DNA from: Salminus brasiliensis
Taxonomy: Eukaryota; Chordata; Actinopteri; Characiformes; Bryconidae
Length of the DNA stretch: 64,000 bases
Assembly (NCBI RefSeq): GCF_030463535.1
Contig: NC_132901.1
Coordinates: forward strand, 5,216,640-5,280,639
Direction of reading: 5' to 3'
This document shows, in pieces, positions 1 to 12,579 of the stretch. Below the pieces are notes generated by a model, which was not told the DNA's origin, did no database searches, and saw only the letters and a list, made by a program, of their open reading frames with translations. A program made the position numbers and the translations under genes. How positions within the stretch are numbered: the stretch's first letter is position 1; the number at the start of each line of letters is the position of its first letter.

Positions 1-723
1 GGCTGCTATCTAGTGGTCAGGGTTTAAACCCAACACACAATGAACCACTGCCTGACAGCAGTCTTTCCATGTAAACATCATTAAAGAACAGTGTATTTGA
101 GAGTCGATGCAGTATTACAACACAAAATGCAATACTTTGGTATATCGATACTTTCTTACAGCCCTAATGTAAATACTGTCAGTGTTCGGACTCCCCACCC
201 TGCACAGTTCATATAGCTAAACTCACCTAGCCTGTAAAAACGGCCCGTTGAATCACATGTCCGATGTTACATGTGTTCCCGCCCCTGGATCAGGATGTTA
301 TTGGCCAACTGATCGGGCCTTACAGCCTCAGTAGTATATTACTCTTCCTATGTGTGTACATATACATATACTTTCACACAACTTAAAGAGCTCCGGTGGG
401 CTTTCTTCATCTCATCCAATACACACATCCAAAGGTAACGGGTTCTGCTGTTACAGTTAGAAGTAATCTGCTGTTGTGTGCTGCTGTGAGTTTGAGGGTG
501 TGTATGTACTTGGCAGTGCATGTGTGTACGTGAGTAGAGGTGTGGAGTACGGTGGCATTTCCTGTGGAATGACTAGCACTGACGCGGCCGTCTCCAGCGG
601 AAACAGGAGTGGGGTAGGGTGGGGTGGGGGAGTCGGGCCGAGCTGTACTAAAGACTTGGGAGGTGGGGGTAAGAAGGGAAGAGCGAGCCGGAGAACAATT
701 GGGTGAAACCTTTAAAGCTCTCA

Positions 724-750
724 GCCCCCCCCCCCCCCCCCCCCCCCCCC
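724..750. repeat. poly-C run
   Basis: A C homopolymer of about 27 bases followed by A9. A second run of about 30 C lies at 8513-8542, and a G run at 22225-22242. Exact lengths in such runs are prone to assembly error. Confidence 0.9.
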
Positions 751-1683
751 AAAAAAAAACATCTTGGTTGGTTGGAAGCAGTGCCAGCAAACGTACAGAC
801 AAAATTCAACATACACCATCAGCCACAACATTACAACCATCTGCCTAGTATGGTGTAGATTCCCCTCGTCCCACCAGAACACCTCGGACCGTTCTCGGCT
901 TCCTTGTCACCGTGCAGTTTATGCAGCTACTATAAAGCGATGGCTGTTTACTGCTCAGTTCAGTGTTGCAGAAGTATTGCTTACAGCCACGGTGACAGAA
1001 TTTCCCCCAATAATAACATATTGTCATATCGCCCACCCCAAGCGGCAGCGCTGATCTGCAATAATGCCCCCTCTGTCTGTATAACTGAAATCAGACGCAG
1101 TTCTTGTGGGAGGTTGCAACCTCTTGAATCCTAAGTATCGGGTGAGGGAGGAATGGGTTATGCAAGAAAACACAGAGACATTCAAAGCGACAATTTAATG
1201 CTCTGTTCACAAATAGTTGAAAGAACCCTGCCGTGAGTACACCAACGGAGAGCATGGTGAATTTGGAGCTTGCGTCATCCGTTGAACAGGAGCGGCCTTG
1301 TAGCTTTGTCACTCGAGGCGACTGCAGCACCCGAAACCAGCTTACCAGAGATTTCAATCTGGACATCTCCCTGTTGTGTGATGTGACCAATTTAGTGAAA
1401 AAAGAGCCGCAGTGGTGTTTGCAACCAAGAGATTTGACAAATCTCAAAAAGAGCCATCTGTAGCACTCCAGCTGGGTCCGTTAGGAATGTTTTAGCCTGT
1501 GTGTGGACTGTCTTAAGCTGACTTTACAAGTTGGGGGATTCGCACAGCTAGTTATATGTTATAAATGCTGTGTGGTCCTGGTCTAGGCCAAAAGAAGTGA
1601 ACTCGACTTTACATGACATTGATTCTCCTCATCTACAGCAGCTCCTGTGTGGATATATTGGGCAGCAAGTGAACGGTCAGTTC

Positions 1684-1842
1684 TTGAAGGTGACGTGTTT
1701 AAAGCAGGAGAAATGAGCAAGCCCAAGACTCCAAGCCACTTTGACGAGGGCAAATTTGTGAAGGCTGGGCGTCTGGGTCTGAGCATCTCCAAAACCTCAG
1801 GCAGGTGCTACAAGCAAGGACAGCCGACGAACCGGCAATAGT
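1684..1842 (+). pseudogene. fragment of Tc1-like transposase
   Basis: Translates as MSKPKTPSHFDEGKFVKAGR then LGLSISKTS, matching the start of fish Tc1-like transposases (a GKRKDLSDFDKGQIV type N terminus, recalled from memory). It breaks off after about 50 codons and has no catalytic region nearby, so it is a dead 5' fragment. Confidence 0.7.
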
Positions 1843-2599
1843 GTCATGAGCACTTAAGGGTTATTGATTCAGTCAATAGAGGCCCCACCTCGCAACTCCA
1901 TGTCTCAAATGATCAGATCTGTTGGGGCGGCACAAGGGGGACCTGCTCTATATTGGGTATTAATGTTATGGCTGATCTGTTGTATTGCCAGGTGCTCTCC
2001 AAAACGCAACCTTAATACATAAAGCCAGTCTCCGATGTTAACTGTCCAGCTTTCTCCGTTCAAATGCTCCACGTTTCTCACCCTTCCCCTTAAAAAACGT
2101 TTTGATTAAAACTAAAGCAGAATATTAGCTTGTAATATTTTTTTCATCCGCACCTATAGCAGACTTGAAGCTTGTGATATCATTTTGGAAAGAAGTGATA
2201 GACTCAAAAACAGGGGTGTTTCTAATTGTAAAACAATAAATGAATAATATTTAATCAGTGGAAATTGACTGTGTGCTGTTTCAGGCAAAAGGCCGCCCTG
2301 GAACACGACTTCGGTACAAATCCGTCCTCACCTGCTGACCCAGCCGCGGTTTCTCTTCCCCTTTCCCAGAACTGCAGACTTTTGCTTTGACAGCGCGTCG
2401 TGTAAAAAAAAAAAACCTGAATGAAGTATTTTGGGGCAAAGATTGTTTCCCTTGTTTACACAAAGAGACCCAAGGAGAGAATGCAAGGCGGTGTTTGTGT
2501 GTGTGTGTGTGTGTGTGTGTGGCCTCTGTAATCCTGACATGGGTGTCTTTCTGTTCCTCTCTCCCACTTTAGAAATGATGTGTCAGTGCTGATCTATGT

Positions 2600-2631
<32 letters not shown>

Positions 2632-3641
2632 ACACACTCTTCGCTGTTATAATCTTGCACTCACTTTGGCTTTGCTAGCTTGTTTTCGCTGATGAATCAT
2701 GGCCGACAGACTCTGCTTTGATGGCCTCTGCTCTAATCTTGGGTGCTATAGCGGTAATGCCTCATAACTGTGGTATTGAAATGAATCTGTCTTCTGCATC
2801 ACGTCTGAAAAACATGGAACAAGACCTTTAGGCTAGCCCCGAAACCAGAATCCCACAACGGGCCGCTGTTCTGAAAAGAAATGGATTCTTTTATATTAAG
2901 ATTGGAAACACGCACTTCAGCAATTAAACACTTTGGAAGCCAAAAGACTGAGGATTAATGCAGTGCGACAGGAGTTTACAGCAGTAGTCCAAATATATTT
3001 AACTTCAACTTGAAAAATGGCCTAAAACATTCTTTTCTTGCATCGCGTTGCCGTTTCTGCCTTTAGAGGTGTAAATTAATATTGATATGCTTAAGTATTG
3101 CGACATGTTTTTAATACGTTAACTTTTAAAAACACAGTAATGACTCATTGCATCAGTATTATTGAATATCATTTTTAAGACCCACTTTCCTTCCCTAAGT
3201 TTATATCGCCAAATTCTCAACTCACTTGTTTGCACTTTTCCTGTACTGCTTGTAATGCTCCCTGGGAGGGCGAGGCCCAATATTTATTTATTATAATTAT
3301 TATTCTTATTATTTCTATTGTAGTAGTCTTACTAATTCAAGGTTCACTGCTCTTTAAAAAGGGGGTTATTGTATATTTTATTCCAATAACGCACTCTAAG
3401 CAAGTACTGAAACAGGGTTCTTTAACTTGTAAGAATAGATGAATTCTGTAATGTTGTTTAATTTTAATATTTGTTGTGTTTGTTTTTCACTTTTAACATA
3501 ATAGGATCAGGCAGTGTTTGATAAACCGACCAATAGAATTGCTCCAGAATCTATTAAAAGTTGATTATTTTTTTTTCTTCTCCTGTAAAGTTGACATTTT
3601 GGAGGTTTTTGGGTGCAACAGTGACAGTATATAATGCTTTA

Positions 3642-3676
<35 letters not shown>

Positions 3677-4717
3677 ATGGTTTTACTTGTATTTTAAGTG
3701 ACATCTGACCAGGGAAAGAAACATATAATCTTTCGGATGGATTTATTGTTATTATTTTATTTTTAGTTTGTTTTGTTTTTAATTTTCCAACAACTACAAA
3801 TTCTTCATAATAAAGTCCATTTCTCTTATATTGTCATTATAGCAGTGGCATAAAATGCTTGTAATATAACAATAGCATCACGTGTCGCAATTATTTCTGG
3901 GACAGTATATCGTCCACGACGAAATAGTTATCGTTAACAGGCCTATGCTTCTTCATTGCCGGCGTTCAGAGATCATTGCTACTGGCTGTACTAAACAGCA
4001 CCATTTGTTTCTGTGAGCTTCTTTCCTTGGTCCGTTTCTAGCACAGCAAACATGGGCACACGCCGACACACACACACACACACACACGTAGACAGGTAAT
4101 ATCCCCAACTTTAGAAGCTGGTATGTCCTTTTCGTGGACTCTTGGGAATGCGTGTAATTCGGGGTCAGAGTTCCCGTTCAGAATTTACCCTCGTCCAGAG
4201 CAGCTGCTGCCCTCATTCAAACAAAGAGCATGAGGCCAGAGTGCTGTAGAAATACTTCAGCAGTCACAGCATCCACTGTTAGAACTGCCATTCAGACAAT
4301 GCAGGAGAGCTGCTCTGACGTCCCACACTTCAGCACGCTCTTTATTGTGATGGATCGATCCTAGGCACGCTTACAGTCCACTCTGTCCAGCTGGTACCGG
4401 CCCATCTGCTACCCTTGACTGCTCAGGCACTCGAGGCAAATCAACACTCCATACCCGTGTCTTCATTCATCACTATACATACGCTTAGCAGCCGTTAGCG
4501 TTCTAGCGTGATGCTGTCCCGCGTTTGCTGTGGGTCGTTTGTCTGCGTTGTGCTCCGAGTCGGGTCTAGAGGTTATATAGATAAATACATAGATTTGGGA
4601 TGAGATGATGAGTATAACCAGTGGGGGGGTGATTATTTAAATGTGTAGAAATGATCATGTAGGTTTGCTCGTTGTCTTGAAAGACGTATGCCGATGTAGG
4701 TGTGTTATGTCATGTCC

Positions 4718-4830
4718 TTTTATCTGCAATCAATAGGCACCAGCTATAGATCGGGACCAGAGTTGTCCCCGATCCGTTCAGAGTCTTTTCATTCTGAGAA
4801 TCACCCGATACCGATCCAATATTTGTGTTT
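4718..4830. repeat. fragment of the 'gatcgg-accgat' hAT-type repeat
   Basis: Contains gatcgggaccagag and cccgataccgatccaa, the same vocabulary as the full element at 6864-7219. Confidence 0.5.
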
Positions 4831-5183
4831 GTATGAATAATAACAAAAGAAGAAAGAACTTGCCTTTGGGTGAGGTCGTGGGTGGGAAGATGGGGTCAGC
4901 AGGGTCTGTACAGACTGCAGAGGGAATAATTGGAGGTGAGCAGCACAGCACATATTTGAGACTCCACTACGTTCGAGTATTGGAGCCAGAAGGTAGCTGT
5001 TAAGCTTGGACTGCCTAAACCCTGTGCTGTTCATGCTCACTTTCTATTGGCTAGCGTTAACGACGTGTAGCAGCAGGGCACTACTACACCCCACTACAGA
5101 CACTACAGACTAAGAGAATGGTCAGAGAGAACGGTTTGTAGAATTGCTAGAAAGGCACATTTTAAACCCCCTGACGTGAAGTG

Positions 5184-5220
5184 GTGGCGCACTGTTCTAC
5201 GCTGCAGCAACACCCAAGCA
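5184..5220. repeat. dispersed 'ggtggtgcactgttctactg' repeat
   Basis: The same roughly 35-bp core recurs near 7346-7385, 46660-46690 and 62370-62410, and inverted near 45063-45090. It is probably part of a longer decayed mobile element. Confidence 0.6.
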
Positions 5221-5599
5221 TCAGGGCTCAAATCGAGGTAGAAATTCACTTGGTGGTCTGTTTTTTTTTTTTTTAAGCCGTTAAACAGGACTGTAAACAG
5301 ACTGGTCTTTTATTCAACAATGCATGCTTTCAGTTTTCAGCACAACTTATCACATCTAATTGTTTTTGGACCTCAAGAGTTGCGTATAGGAGTGCCATGA
5401 TGCAGATTAGCATCAGATTAGCATCAGCATTTCCGCTTTTGAACGGCAAACACAAGCCCCCCGTTCTGTATGTTCCTAAACATCATGCCCAGCATGTGAC
5501 TGCAGACACTTACATAACCATTACCGGCGCAGCCGTGTTTTCCCATCAGAGTTAATGACGTGTAGCGGTAAATCTAGATGGTGTACTTCCCTGGCAAGG

Positions 5600-5690
5600 G
5601 ACACTACTACACCACACTGCATCAGTAAGAGTCCTTGGCTAAGATAAGACCCTCCAACGCTACATTCTCCCACCTGTGTAGCATGATTCA
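5600..5690 (+). repeat. tRNA-SINE tail fragment
   Basis: The stretch reading catcagtaagagtccttggc followed by a ccctccaacgctacattctc-type segment matches the body of the SINE at 43093-43330 in the opposite orientation. No tRNA head is preserved. Confidence 0.5.
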
Positions 5691-6863
5691 AGCGTAAGGA
5701 TAATACTCGGCTTCGGACCAATGTTTTGGTTTGTTATGCAGATACTGCTACTGCAGTGTAAATTGCCCTGACCGTCTGAGACGCCCTTGATAACGGACAC
5801 CTCTATTTCCCATTGGCTGCCAGGTGAATTGTGCAATACTGTGATAATGATGATGTTCAGTGATGCGTTAGACAGTCCTGTTTGAAGATTGATGGTCCGT
5901 GTGCTCATACTGCTTATCCCTACCTTGGAGCCATCAAAGTACACACACTCAAACACACACACACTCGAACACACACACACACACAAGCAGAGTGTATTGC
6001 TTGAGCCTAGTTTAATCATCAGTGACTCAGCTCAGTAGTCATGAATACACATACACACACACACACACTTTAAACTCTCTGTTTACTGAGCAGGGTGTTT
6101 GGGTACAGGCTTGCGTGTGCGCTCGCTCCGTCTACCAGTATGAGCGAGATTTGTGTTTGTTTACTCTTAAGGTAGATCTTTACAAAACAGTGTTTGGAGA
6201 GAGATGGAGAACAGCGAGGCTCCGTACTCCGGTACGGGTAAATATTCACGTAATGCATTTCTGTAATTATCCTCCTATCATTTCGTCAGTTGTGACCTTT
6301 AGCCAGCTGCTGTTCATGTTTCTTAATGAATGGACCAATAGAAATGGTTCGAATACTCTTGTTAGAGTTTTCTCATGGTAACACCCTCGAACCCGAAGTT
6401 TATTCATTCAGCCATGAATCCTAGAACAGAAACTCTTCTGATTGCTTTAGCATAGCTTGTGGAGTCCCACAGGGCTCCCTTTTAAGGCCTATGAAAGGCC
6501 TTTGTTAATTATGGTAATAATATTGATATGAGAAAAGTGAAACGTGGGCTTGCATACCGAGTGTAGGGGTTAACGCAAAGGACATAGCTTACTTCTCCTG
6601 TAAAACTTCCTTTTTCAGAGATACGAGGTTTTGTCACGACAGCGACAAGTTGGTAATTATTGTTGCAATACTGGCCTTTGCGGTGATGAAAGCTGCAATA
6701 TGCAAATGAACCCTCCAGACAGTCACATTACGATACATGTCTTACATGTTTTCTGAGTATCCTGACCAACCGAAAGCTCTTGGATAGCTCTAGCCAAGGT
6801 CTCAGAGCTTATGTAGCTTGTTATGGCTGGGGCTGGTCCCAACAAACCTGGGCTTCTTTAAGC

Positions 6864-7219
6864 TAGGGGTGCACCGATCCGGCTTTTTCAGTTTCAATAC
6901 CGATACCGATACCGGTATATAAACTTTGCTATCTGTCTATACCCGATACAGATGTGATACCAATGCTGTATTAATAAACCGTATACCTCACCATGTGGGA
7001 GAGACTTAAGGCATCAGGATTGACTTCAGTGTTATTTTATATAATATAACAAATTAACACTTTTTTTTACTTGCACATTTAGGGCAGTCTTACACCACTA
7101 AATTATAAGAGGAGGGGATCGGTTCCATGGATCAGCCTAGTTATCCGATACCCGATCCAGCTAATTTTGTTAATATCGGGACCAATACCTGATCCTAATA
7201 TCAGATCGGTGCATCCCTA
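6864..7219. mobile_element. nonautonomous hAT-like element with TIRs and 8-bp target duplication
   Basis: Ends read taggggtgcaccgatc and, inverted, tagggatgcaccgatc. The flanks ctttaagc (6856-6863) and ctctaagc (7220-7227) match at 7 of 8 bases, and an 8-bp duplication is the hAT hallmark. The 356-bp interior has no coding capacity. A solo right end of the same family lies at 12232-12317, just upstream of rapgef2 exon 2. Confidence 0.8.
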
Positions 7220-8754
7220 CTCTAAGCAGCTCTCTGAACATTAAAATAATAGATACCCACAAAGCAGAAAAGGAAGTTGTCAGGTAGACATTTCCTAAGA
7301 TTGTAGTATAATCTTAGATCTTCAGCCATATTTAACAGACTGTGGTGTGGTGGTGCACTGTTCTACTGTGTAGCGACGCCAGCACAAATATTACCTTTCA
7401 TGGTCCTCAGAAGTAAGCCTGCAACCTCACCAATTCAGTGTCTGACGTTTCTCCAAGTAACATCTAACCAATCCTGATTAGAATGTTGGCTGCTTTGAGG
7501 AAAGATATGCTTGGGATGGGAGGAAAAGGGAGCAGAACTTCATGAAAAGAATACCCCTCCAACTGTTCATTGTTAAGAATGCTTTGGGTTTGTGTTGCAG
7601 CCAGTGGCATGGGGAGCATTTTACTGGTAGAGGGGGAAAATAGAGGTCTGCATTGTCGTTAGTATAAAAGATTTGTGCAATTGTTGGGTGCTGTTTAGAA
7701 GCCTTTGGTAAATCGTATGTGAAGAACCCTTCAACCAGCAGAGAACTGTTTAAGTTGTCATGGTTCTGTTTAGGATAAGTGTGTAAAAGTGCATCTGAAA
7801 ACCGGGATATTGCAACGCAAATAAAAGCCGGTGCGTCTTGAAGAATAGACATTAGATTAGTTATGGTATCTAACGCCGCTTTGTTGTTTGAACGCCAAAC
7901 AAACCGTGCCAATCAACGCCCCAATCCAGCTTGTTGTGCGTCACACTCTTTCTGCCTCCTGGCTTTAGCCTCAGTAATCACTTACGCAGCCATATGTACA
8001 CAGTCATTATTTCGCTTCTCGCTTCGTTACTTGGTGGGAATGTTGAATCGTGAACCTGGTATCAGGATGCAGTGTGAATTGAGTTGAATCATGGGCAGAA
8101 AGAATCGTTACACCCCTAATAAAGGTCCTTTTTTTCATTTTTATGCTTATACATGCTTATACATGCTTATACTTGCTTATACGGCCAGGCCGAGCTCCAT
8201 AGGTCGGTCAGTTCAATTTTTTTATTTTCCGGGCCGTTGAAGCTTTTATGGTTGGTTATCTGAGCTGTGAGTTGCAAAAGATTGGGAACCCCAACTCTCA
8301 ATCTTCAGAACTTAAAAATAAATGACCCCTTTTTACGTGTTTTACAGGCCGCCGATAAAAAGGGTAAGCAGTAAATTCCAAGGAACTGCGAGTTTCACAT
8401 CTCATTTCATGTAACTGAGACAGGGTGAGAAACCGAAACTGCAGGTGTGATCTTGCAGACCTTGAGTTAGTCACTGATTTACCGTGTCAATAAATAAAAG
8501 GTGCAAATCCCATCTCCCCCCCCCCCCCCCCCCCCCCCCCCCTGTCGATTGGCAGGTCACTAGACATGTTTATCTTTATTTGGAGTGAGTTGCGAGGTAA
8601 TGCATCCGACCCTGGCAGATGTGTTATCATATTAGAACAGTGTCAAAGCTTTGGTTAATTAGTAAACTGCTCAGATTGCTGTGTGAAGCAGTGTACTAGC
8701 CATGGATGGACCGCTGGCAGTACAAGACAAATTGGCTATGTCTGCGTAGCTTGA

Positions 8755-9060
8755 AGCGTCCAGGCTATATTCACATTACCAGGCTGAAGTGACTTTGAAT
8801 CTGATTTCTTTGGCCTTAATGTGAACAGAACTGGTTTGGGGTTTTTCCAGGGCCGTGTGGACACAAATCAGATTTGAGTCAATTTCATATGTGGTCCTAC
8901 ATGGCATATGTATCCAGTATATGTGCCATGAACGTGAGCAGTCAATGCGCCAATGGGTGCCATCTCAGGGGCTGGATAGTTCACATTACACACAGATACA
9001 AGTCACTTACATGTATGAACATGAACAGTCAGGTCCGATCTAAGCAAAGCTGAGGCTTGT
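8755..9060. repeat. probable dispersed teleost repeat
   Basis: AT-balanced DNA with phrases such as ttcacattaccaggctgaag and aatctgatttctttgg that resemble a common fish DNA-transposon family. No ends were defined. Confidence 0.35.
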
Positions 9061-11266
9061 GATGGGATTAAAGCCTAAATGTCTGTGTGTAGCACCTTGC
9101 GATTGACTGGAGCCCCGTCCAGGGTGTATTTGTTCCTCGCCTGCAGTGATTCCAAGTAGGCTTCAGGCCCACCGCTACACTTGCCAGAGAACTGCAAGTG
9201 AATAAATGAATGACTGAGTGAATGAATCATGAAGCTCGATTTAGCACTTCGCTCCAGTGACACGTCCTTTATTTACCGTTACTTTAATGGACAGCACGTA
9301 CCAGCATTTTGTCTTTAAATGGCTTTTATTATTTGTTTATTTATTTAGTTTTTTGTCTCCAGCCCTTAAGGCGCCCGTTTCCATCACCGGCACTTTCCAT
9401 TAGGCTGTAGAGGTGGGCAGCGGAGTGACCGAGAGCGTGGGTGTGAGTCCCCAGGGCGGAAATGCCACGTTCCCGAAATAAACGTCCAGAAGGTTCAAAC
9501 CCACCAATCACACGCTGTCCAGCGCTGCCTCTGAGCTGTTGTGGTTGGCTGATTTGAATTAATTGAGGCTAGTCTGTGGCTGTTTTGCTTGATAATGGCG
9601 TGTGCTCAAACCCTGCGCTCGAGCTGAAGCACTTTTACCCCAGAGAGCATCTGCTAGAGCAGAACTAGCCGAGCAGAAGCCTGTAAAAGTTCATCTGCAC
9701 TAAATTAAACTGACTTCGTGTCGGAAAGCCGAAGATTACTGAACTTTGTAAGTGGCATTCCTGTGGTTTGAAGCGAGCGGGGGGGTGGGAATCGCGTGTT
9801 TGCAATAGCGCACGTGCTTGAGGGTTCTTCAGCAAAGGCAGAAGCGTGACTAGAGGGCTTTATTTTAGGATATGTGTGAAGTTCTTCTCCTCTCTTCTCC
9901 TCGCTACACTGCCGTTTCCCCCTTGAAGTGAGAAAGAAAGGCCTGTGGGATCTGCGAAAGCCACGAGTTTCTATTCCACTATTTAGTTGCCATTTCTTAT
10001 AAAACACAGCCAAGTTCACAGAATTGCTGCTATTATCGTGTTATTATACAAGGCCATTTCCGATTGGATCCGGAGGTTGCATCTCTTGACCATTTGATCA
10101 TAACATGGACTCTAATCAGGTTCTCCCCTGATGGTGCTCTTCTAGGTAAAGTATGGAGTTGAGGATGTACCTCCTAGACAGAGCAAATTGTAAAGGAACT
10201 GTTCCGATTATGAATTTGGGAAGAGTTTAATATCTCTCGTGATCTCGGACATGAACTTAGCAGTGACCGGAAACCATGTATTGTATAAGACAACATCTCC
10301 CGGGAAAATCACAGAGATGTGAATCCAGACGAGACTAAAATGATCAGTGTTATCAAAGTTCCGTGAACAACAGTAGGTAAGATTAGATAATCCGGCCTGT
10401 AATTCTGAGGGTGGAAGGTGCTCGGTCACGTCCGGATTGAAGTGCAGTATTCTAGCCTTCTTAAATAAGTTTTTTTTTTGATGGGATGAATGGGAACCGC
10501 TAGCGCTCCCAAAAGAATTGTACAGAAATCAGGACGGTCTGTGTCAATTTCAGGCTTATGTAAATGTAAAAGGGGCAAAAGGTTCCATGTTGTTTTGGTT
10601 TGGTACTCTGGAATGGGGGAGGGGGGGGGGGGTGCAGAAAATGAACAGAACAGAAGATGCCTTTCTTGTTAAACATTGATATTTGGTGCGTTGTGTCATG
10701 TAGAACGGGTGCGGTCAGTCTGTTGCGTGATGCAGGTGTGTGTGTGAGTGTGTGTGTCTGTCTTTCTTTGAATGCGGCATGAAGGTGGGGAGAGAAAGGG
10801 CTGTTTGTCTTGGATTGTGGATTAAAAAGAAAACAGTGCCGCTTGCTGGGAGTTGGGTGCAACTGCAAGTTGGTGATTTCTCAGGACGAAGTCTTGTTTA
10901 ATAAAAGCCTGGTGATGAATAGAACACTTTCTTTTATTCTCCTTAAATTTGATATATGTATGTATTTAAAGATATTGAGGGTTTAAAAGCTTTGTAGAGA
11001 ACCTTTTGTATGTCGCTGCTGATAGAATAAAACATTGCATCTCCATTTCTGTTCCTTTTCCATTTTACCTACATCATTTTGAAACTGCTGTCGTATGCTG
11101 TGGACCGTGTTGGATCATTACAAACGGTGCAGAATGACATGTAATACATTTCCAGCGGCGGTAATTAAAAATAAATAAGTGGAGTCGTCCCTTAATACTT
11201 GGATGTCTGTGGTCAGAATTTAGAATTGAATTACAAGTATGAAAATCAAATGTTCTTAGTTTTTCA

Positions 11267-11306
<40 letters not shown>

Positions 11307-12065
11307 TGACCGATATTTACAAACTATATGCAGTCAGTTTTTTTTGTTTGTTTGTTTGGTTTTTTTACAATGTATGTTGCCTTAGATGTAAGATGGGGCA
11401 AGAAACTGGGTGTGATCTGCAGTCCTGTGTTTAGGGCAGACAATTATTCTTTATTTATTTTATAAATTATACATTTTTGTTTTTACCATTGTTTACTTTT
11501 CAAAGAACATACTGAGAAAAGATGGTAGTCTTTATTAAAGTTGCGCCTGGTTTGGTATTCTGTGAAGTCGATGGTTGTAAGGGTACACAGACGTCACAGT
11601 ACACAGTTTGGACCTGTGGACTGGGAGACAAGTGTGAGACTAGGTATATATATATATATATATATATGTTTATTTTGAAAACACACTCTCACGTAGGTCT
11701 TTTTTTTAATGTTTTTTTATGTGTCTGTTCATCTTCTTAACCCCAAACTTGATACAAAAATGGCAAAACAAACAAAGAGGGAAGCAGACTTGCTGATTTG
11801 CGTCATTTACACTCGCTGTAGTCAGCCGCTAGTCAGCTTCAATTGGCTTAGAATGGCATGTTGCTAATTGGCTAATGGGGTACAACTTAAGCTTTCCTGG
11901 TGGAGCGTCGGTCAGTCTTTGCACATAGGCTACTGCACGTCCTCCGCACAACTGCATACATTGATCCATGCTGTAACGTCCGTACGGTCAAAGAATGCGT
12001 TACGTTACTCATCTGCTGATGGAGTTAATTCTGTAACTCTTAATACTGTGCCTGTTGTTTTGCAG

Positions 12066-12136
12066 GATCTACAGATTGTGTACTCCTATCTGCATGGGAT
12101 GGAAGCATTGTCCAACCTGAGAGAACACCAGCTCAG
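12066..12136 (+). CDS. rapgef2: rapgef2 exon 1 of window
   Basis: Reads [19 protein letters not shown] and onward, the start of the N-terminal cNMP-binding-like fold. Acceptor ttgttttgcag, donor gtaagc. It enters in phase 0, so an upstream coding exon ending in a whole codon is required. Confidence 0.93.
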
Positions 12137-12544
12137 GTAAGCTTTTGGGGCGGTGTAAATGAATAGGTCTGTAACTACACACACATAGTGTGCGACACAT
12201 GCTTACTGACTGTGCAGAAATCGTAGCCACCTGTGAAAATCACTAAACCTGATCCGGCTCATTTTGTTTAGTTCCGGGACCGATATCAGATCCCAGTATC
12301 GGATCGGTGCATCCCTAGTATGTATAATTTTTTCCTTTTGTCGTTTAGGTTGATGTGCGAGACGGTCCGCTACGAGCAGCATGAGGCCAATGAGGTTTTG
12401 TACTAGTGAGTATACACCAGCCAGCACACACACACACATGCATATATGGATTCTAATCTAGGTCAGTTTAACAGAGGTTTATATCAAAGTCAGGCAAATG
12501 ATTTGCACCAACACACGCTCACATCTGTTCTCCCCATCTCCCTC

Positions 12545-12579
<35 letters not shown>

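Larger units (their letters stand above)
1..12065. other. upstream region, probably a rapgef2 5' intron
   Basis: No coding exon is supported in these 12 kb. The region holds CA/GT microsatellites (2498-2521, 2601-2629, 4070-4087, 5937-5985, 6051-6068), poly-C runs, (AT)n at 11271-11303 and 11645-11667, and transposon fragments listed separately. The missing N-terminal rapgef2 coding exon is probably farther upstream. Confidence 0.6.

Noticed and set aside
407..802. Frame with a glycine run near 740
   Set aside because: Caused by the poly-C tract; no other support.
11868..12065. Open frame continuing upstream of rapgef2 window exon 1 to an ATG at 11868
   Set aside because: A good acceptor (ttgttttgcag) sits at 12065 and human RAPGEF2 diverges exactly there. 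The upstream 66 codons resemble nothing known and are short enough to be chance.
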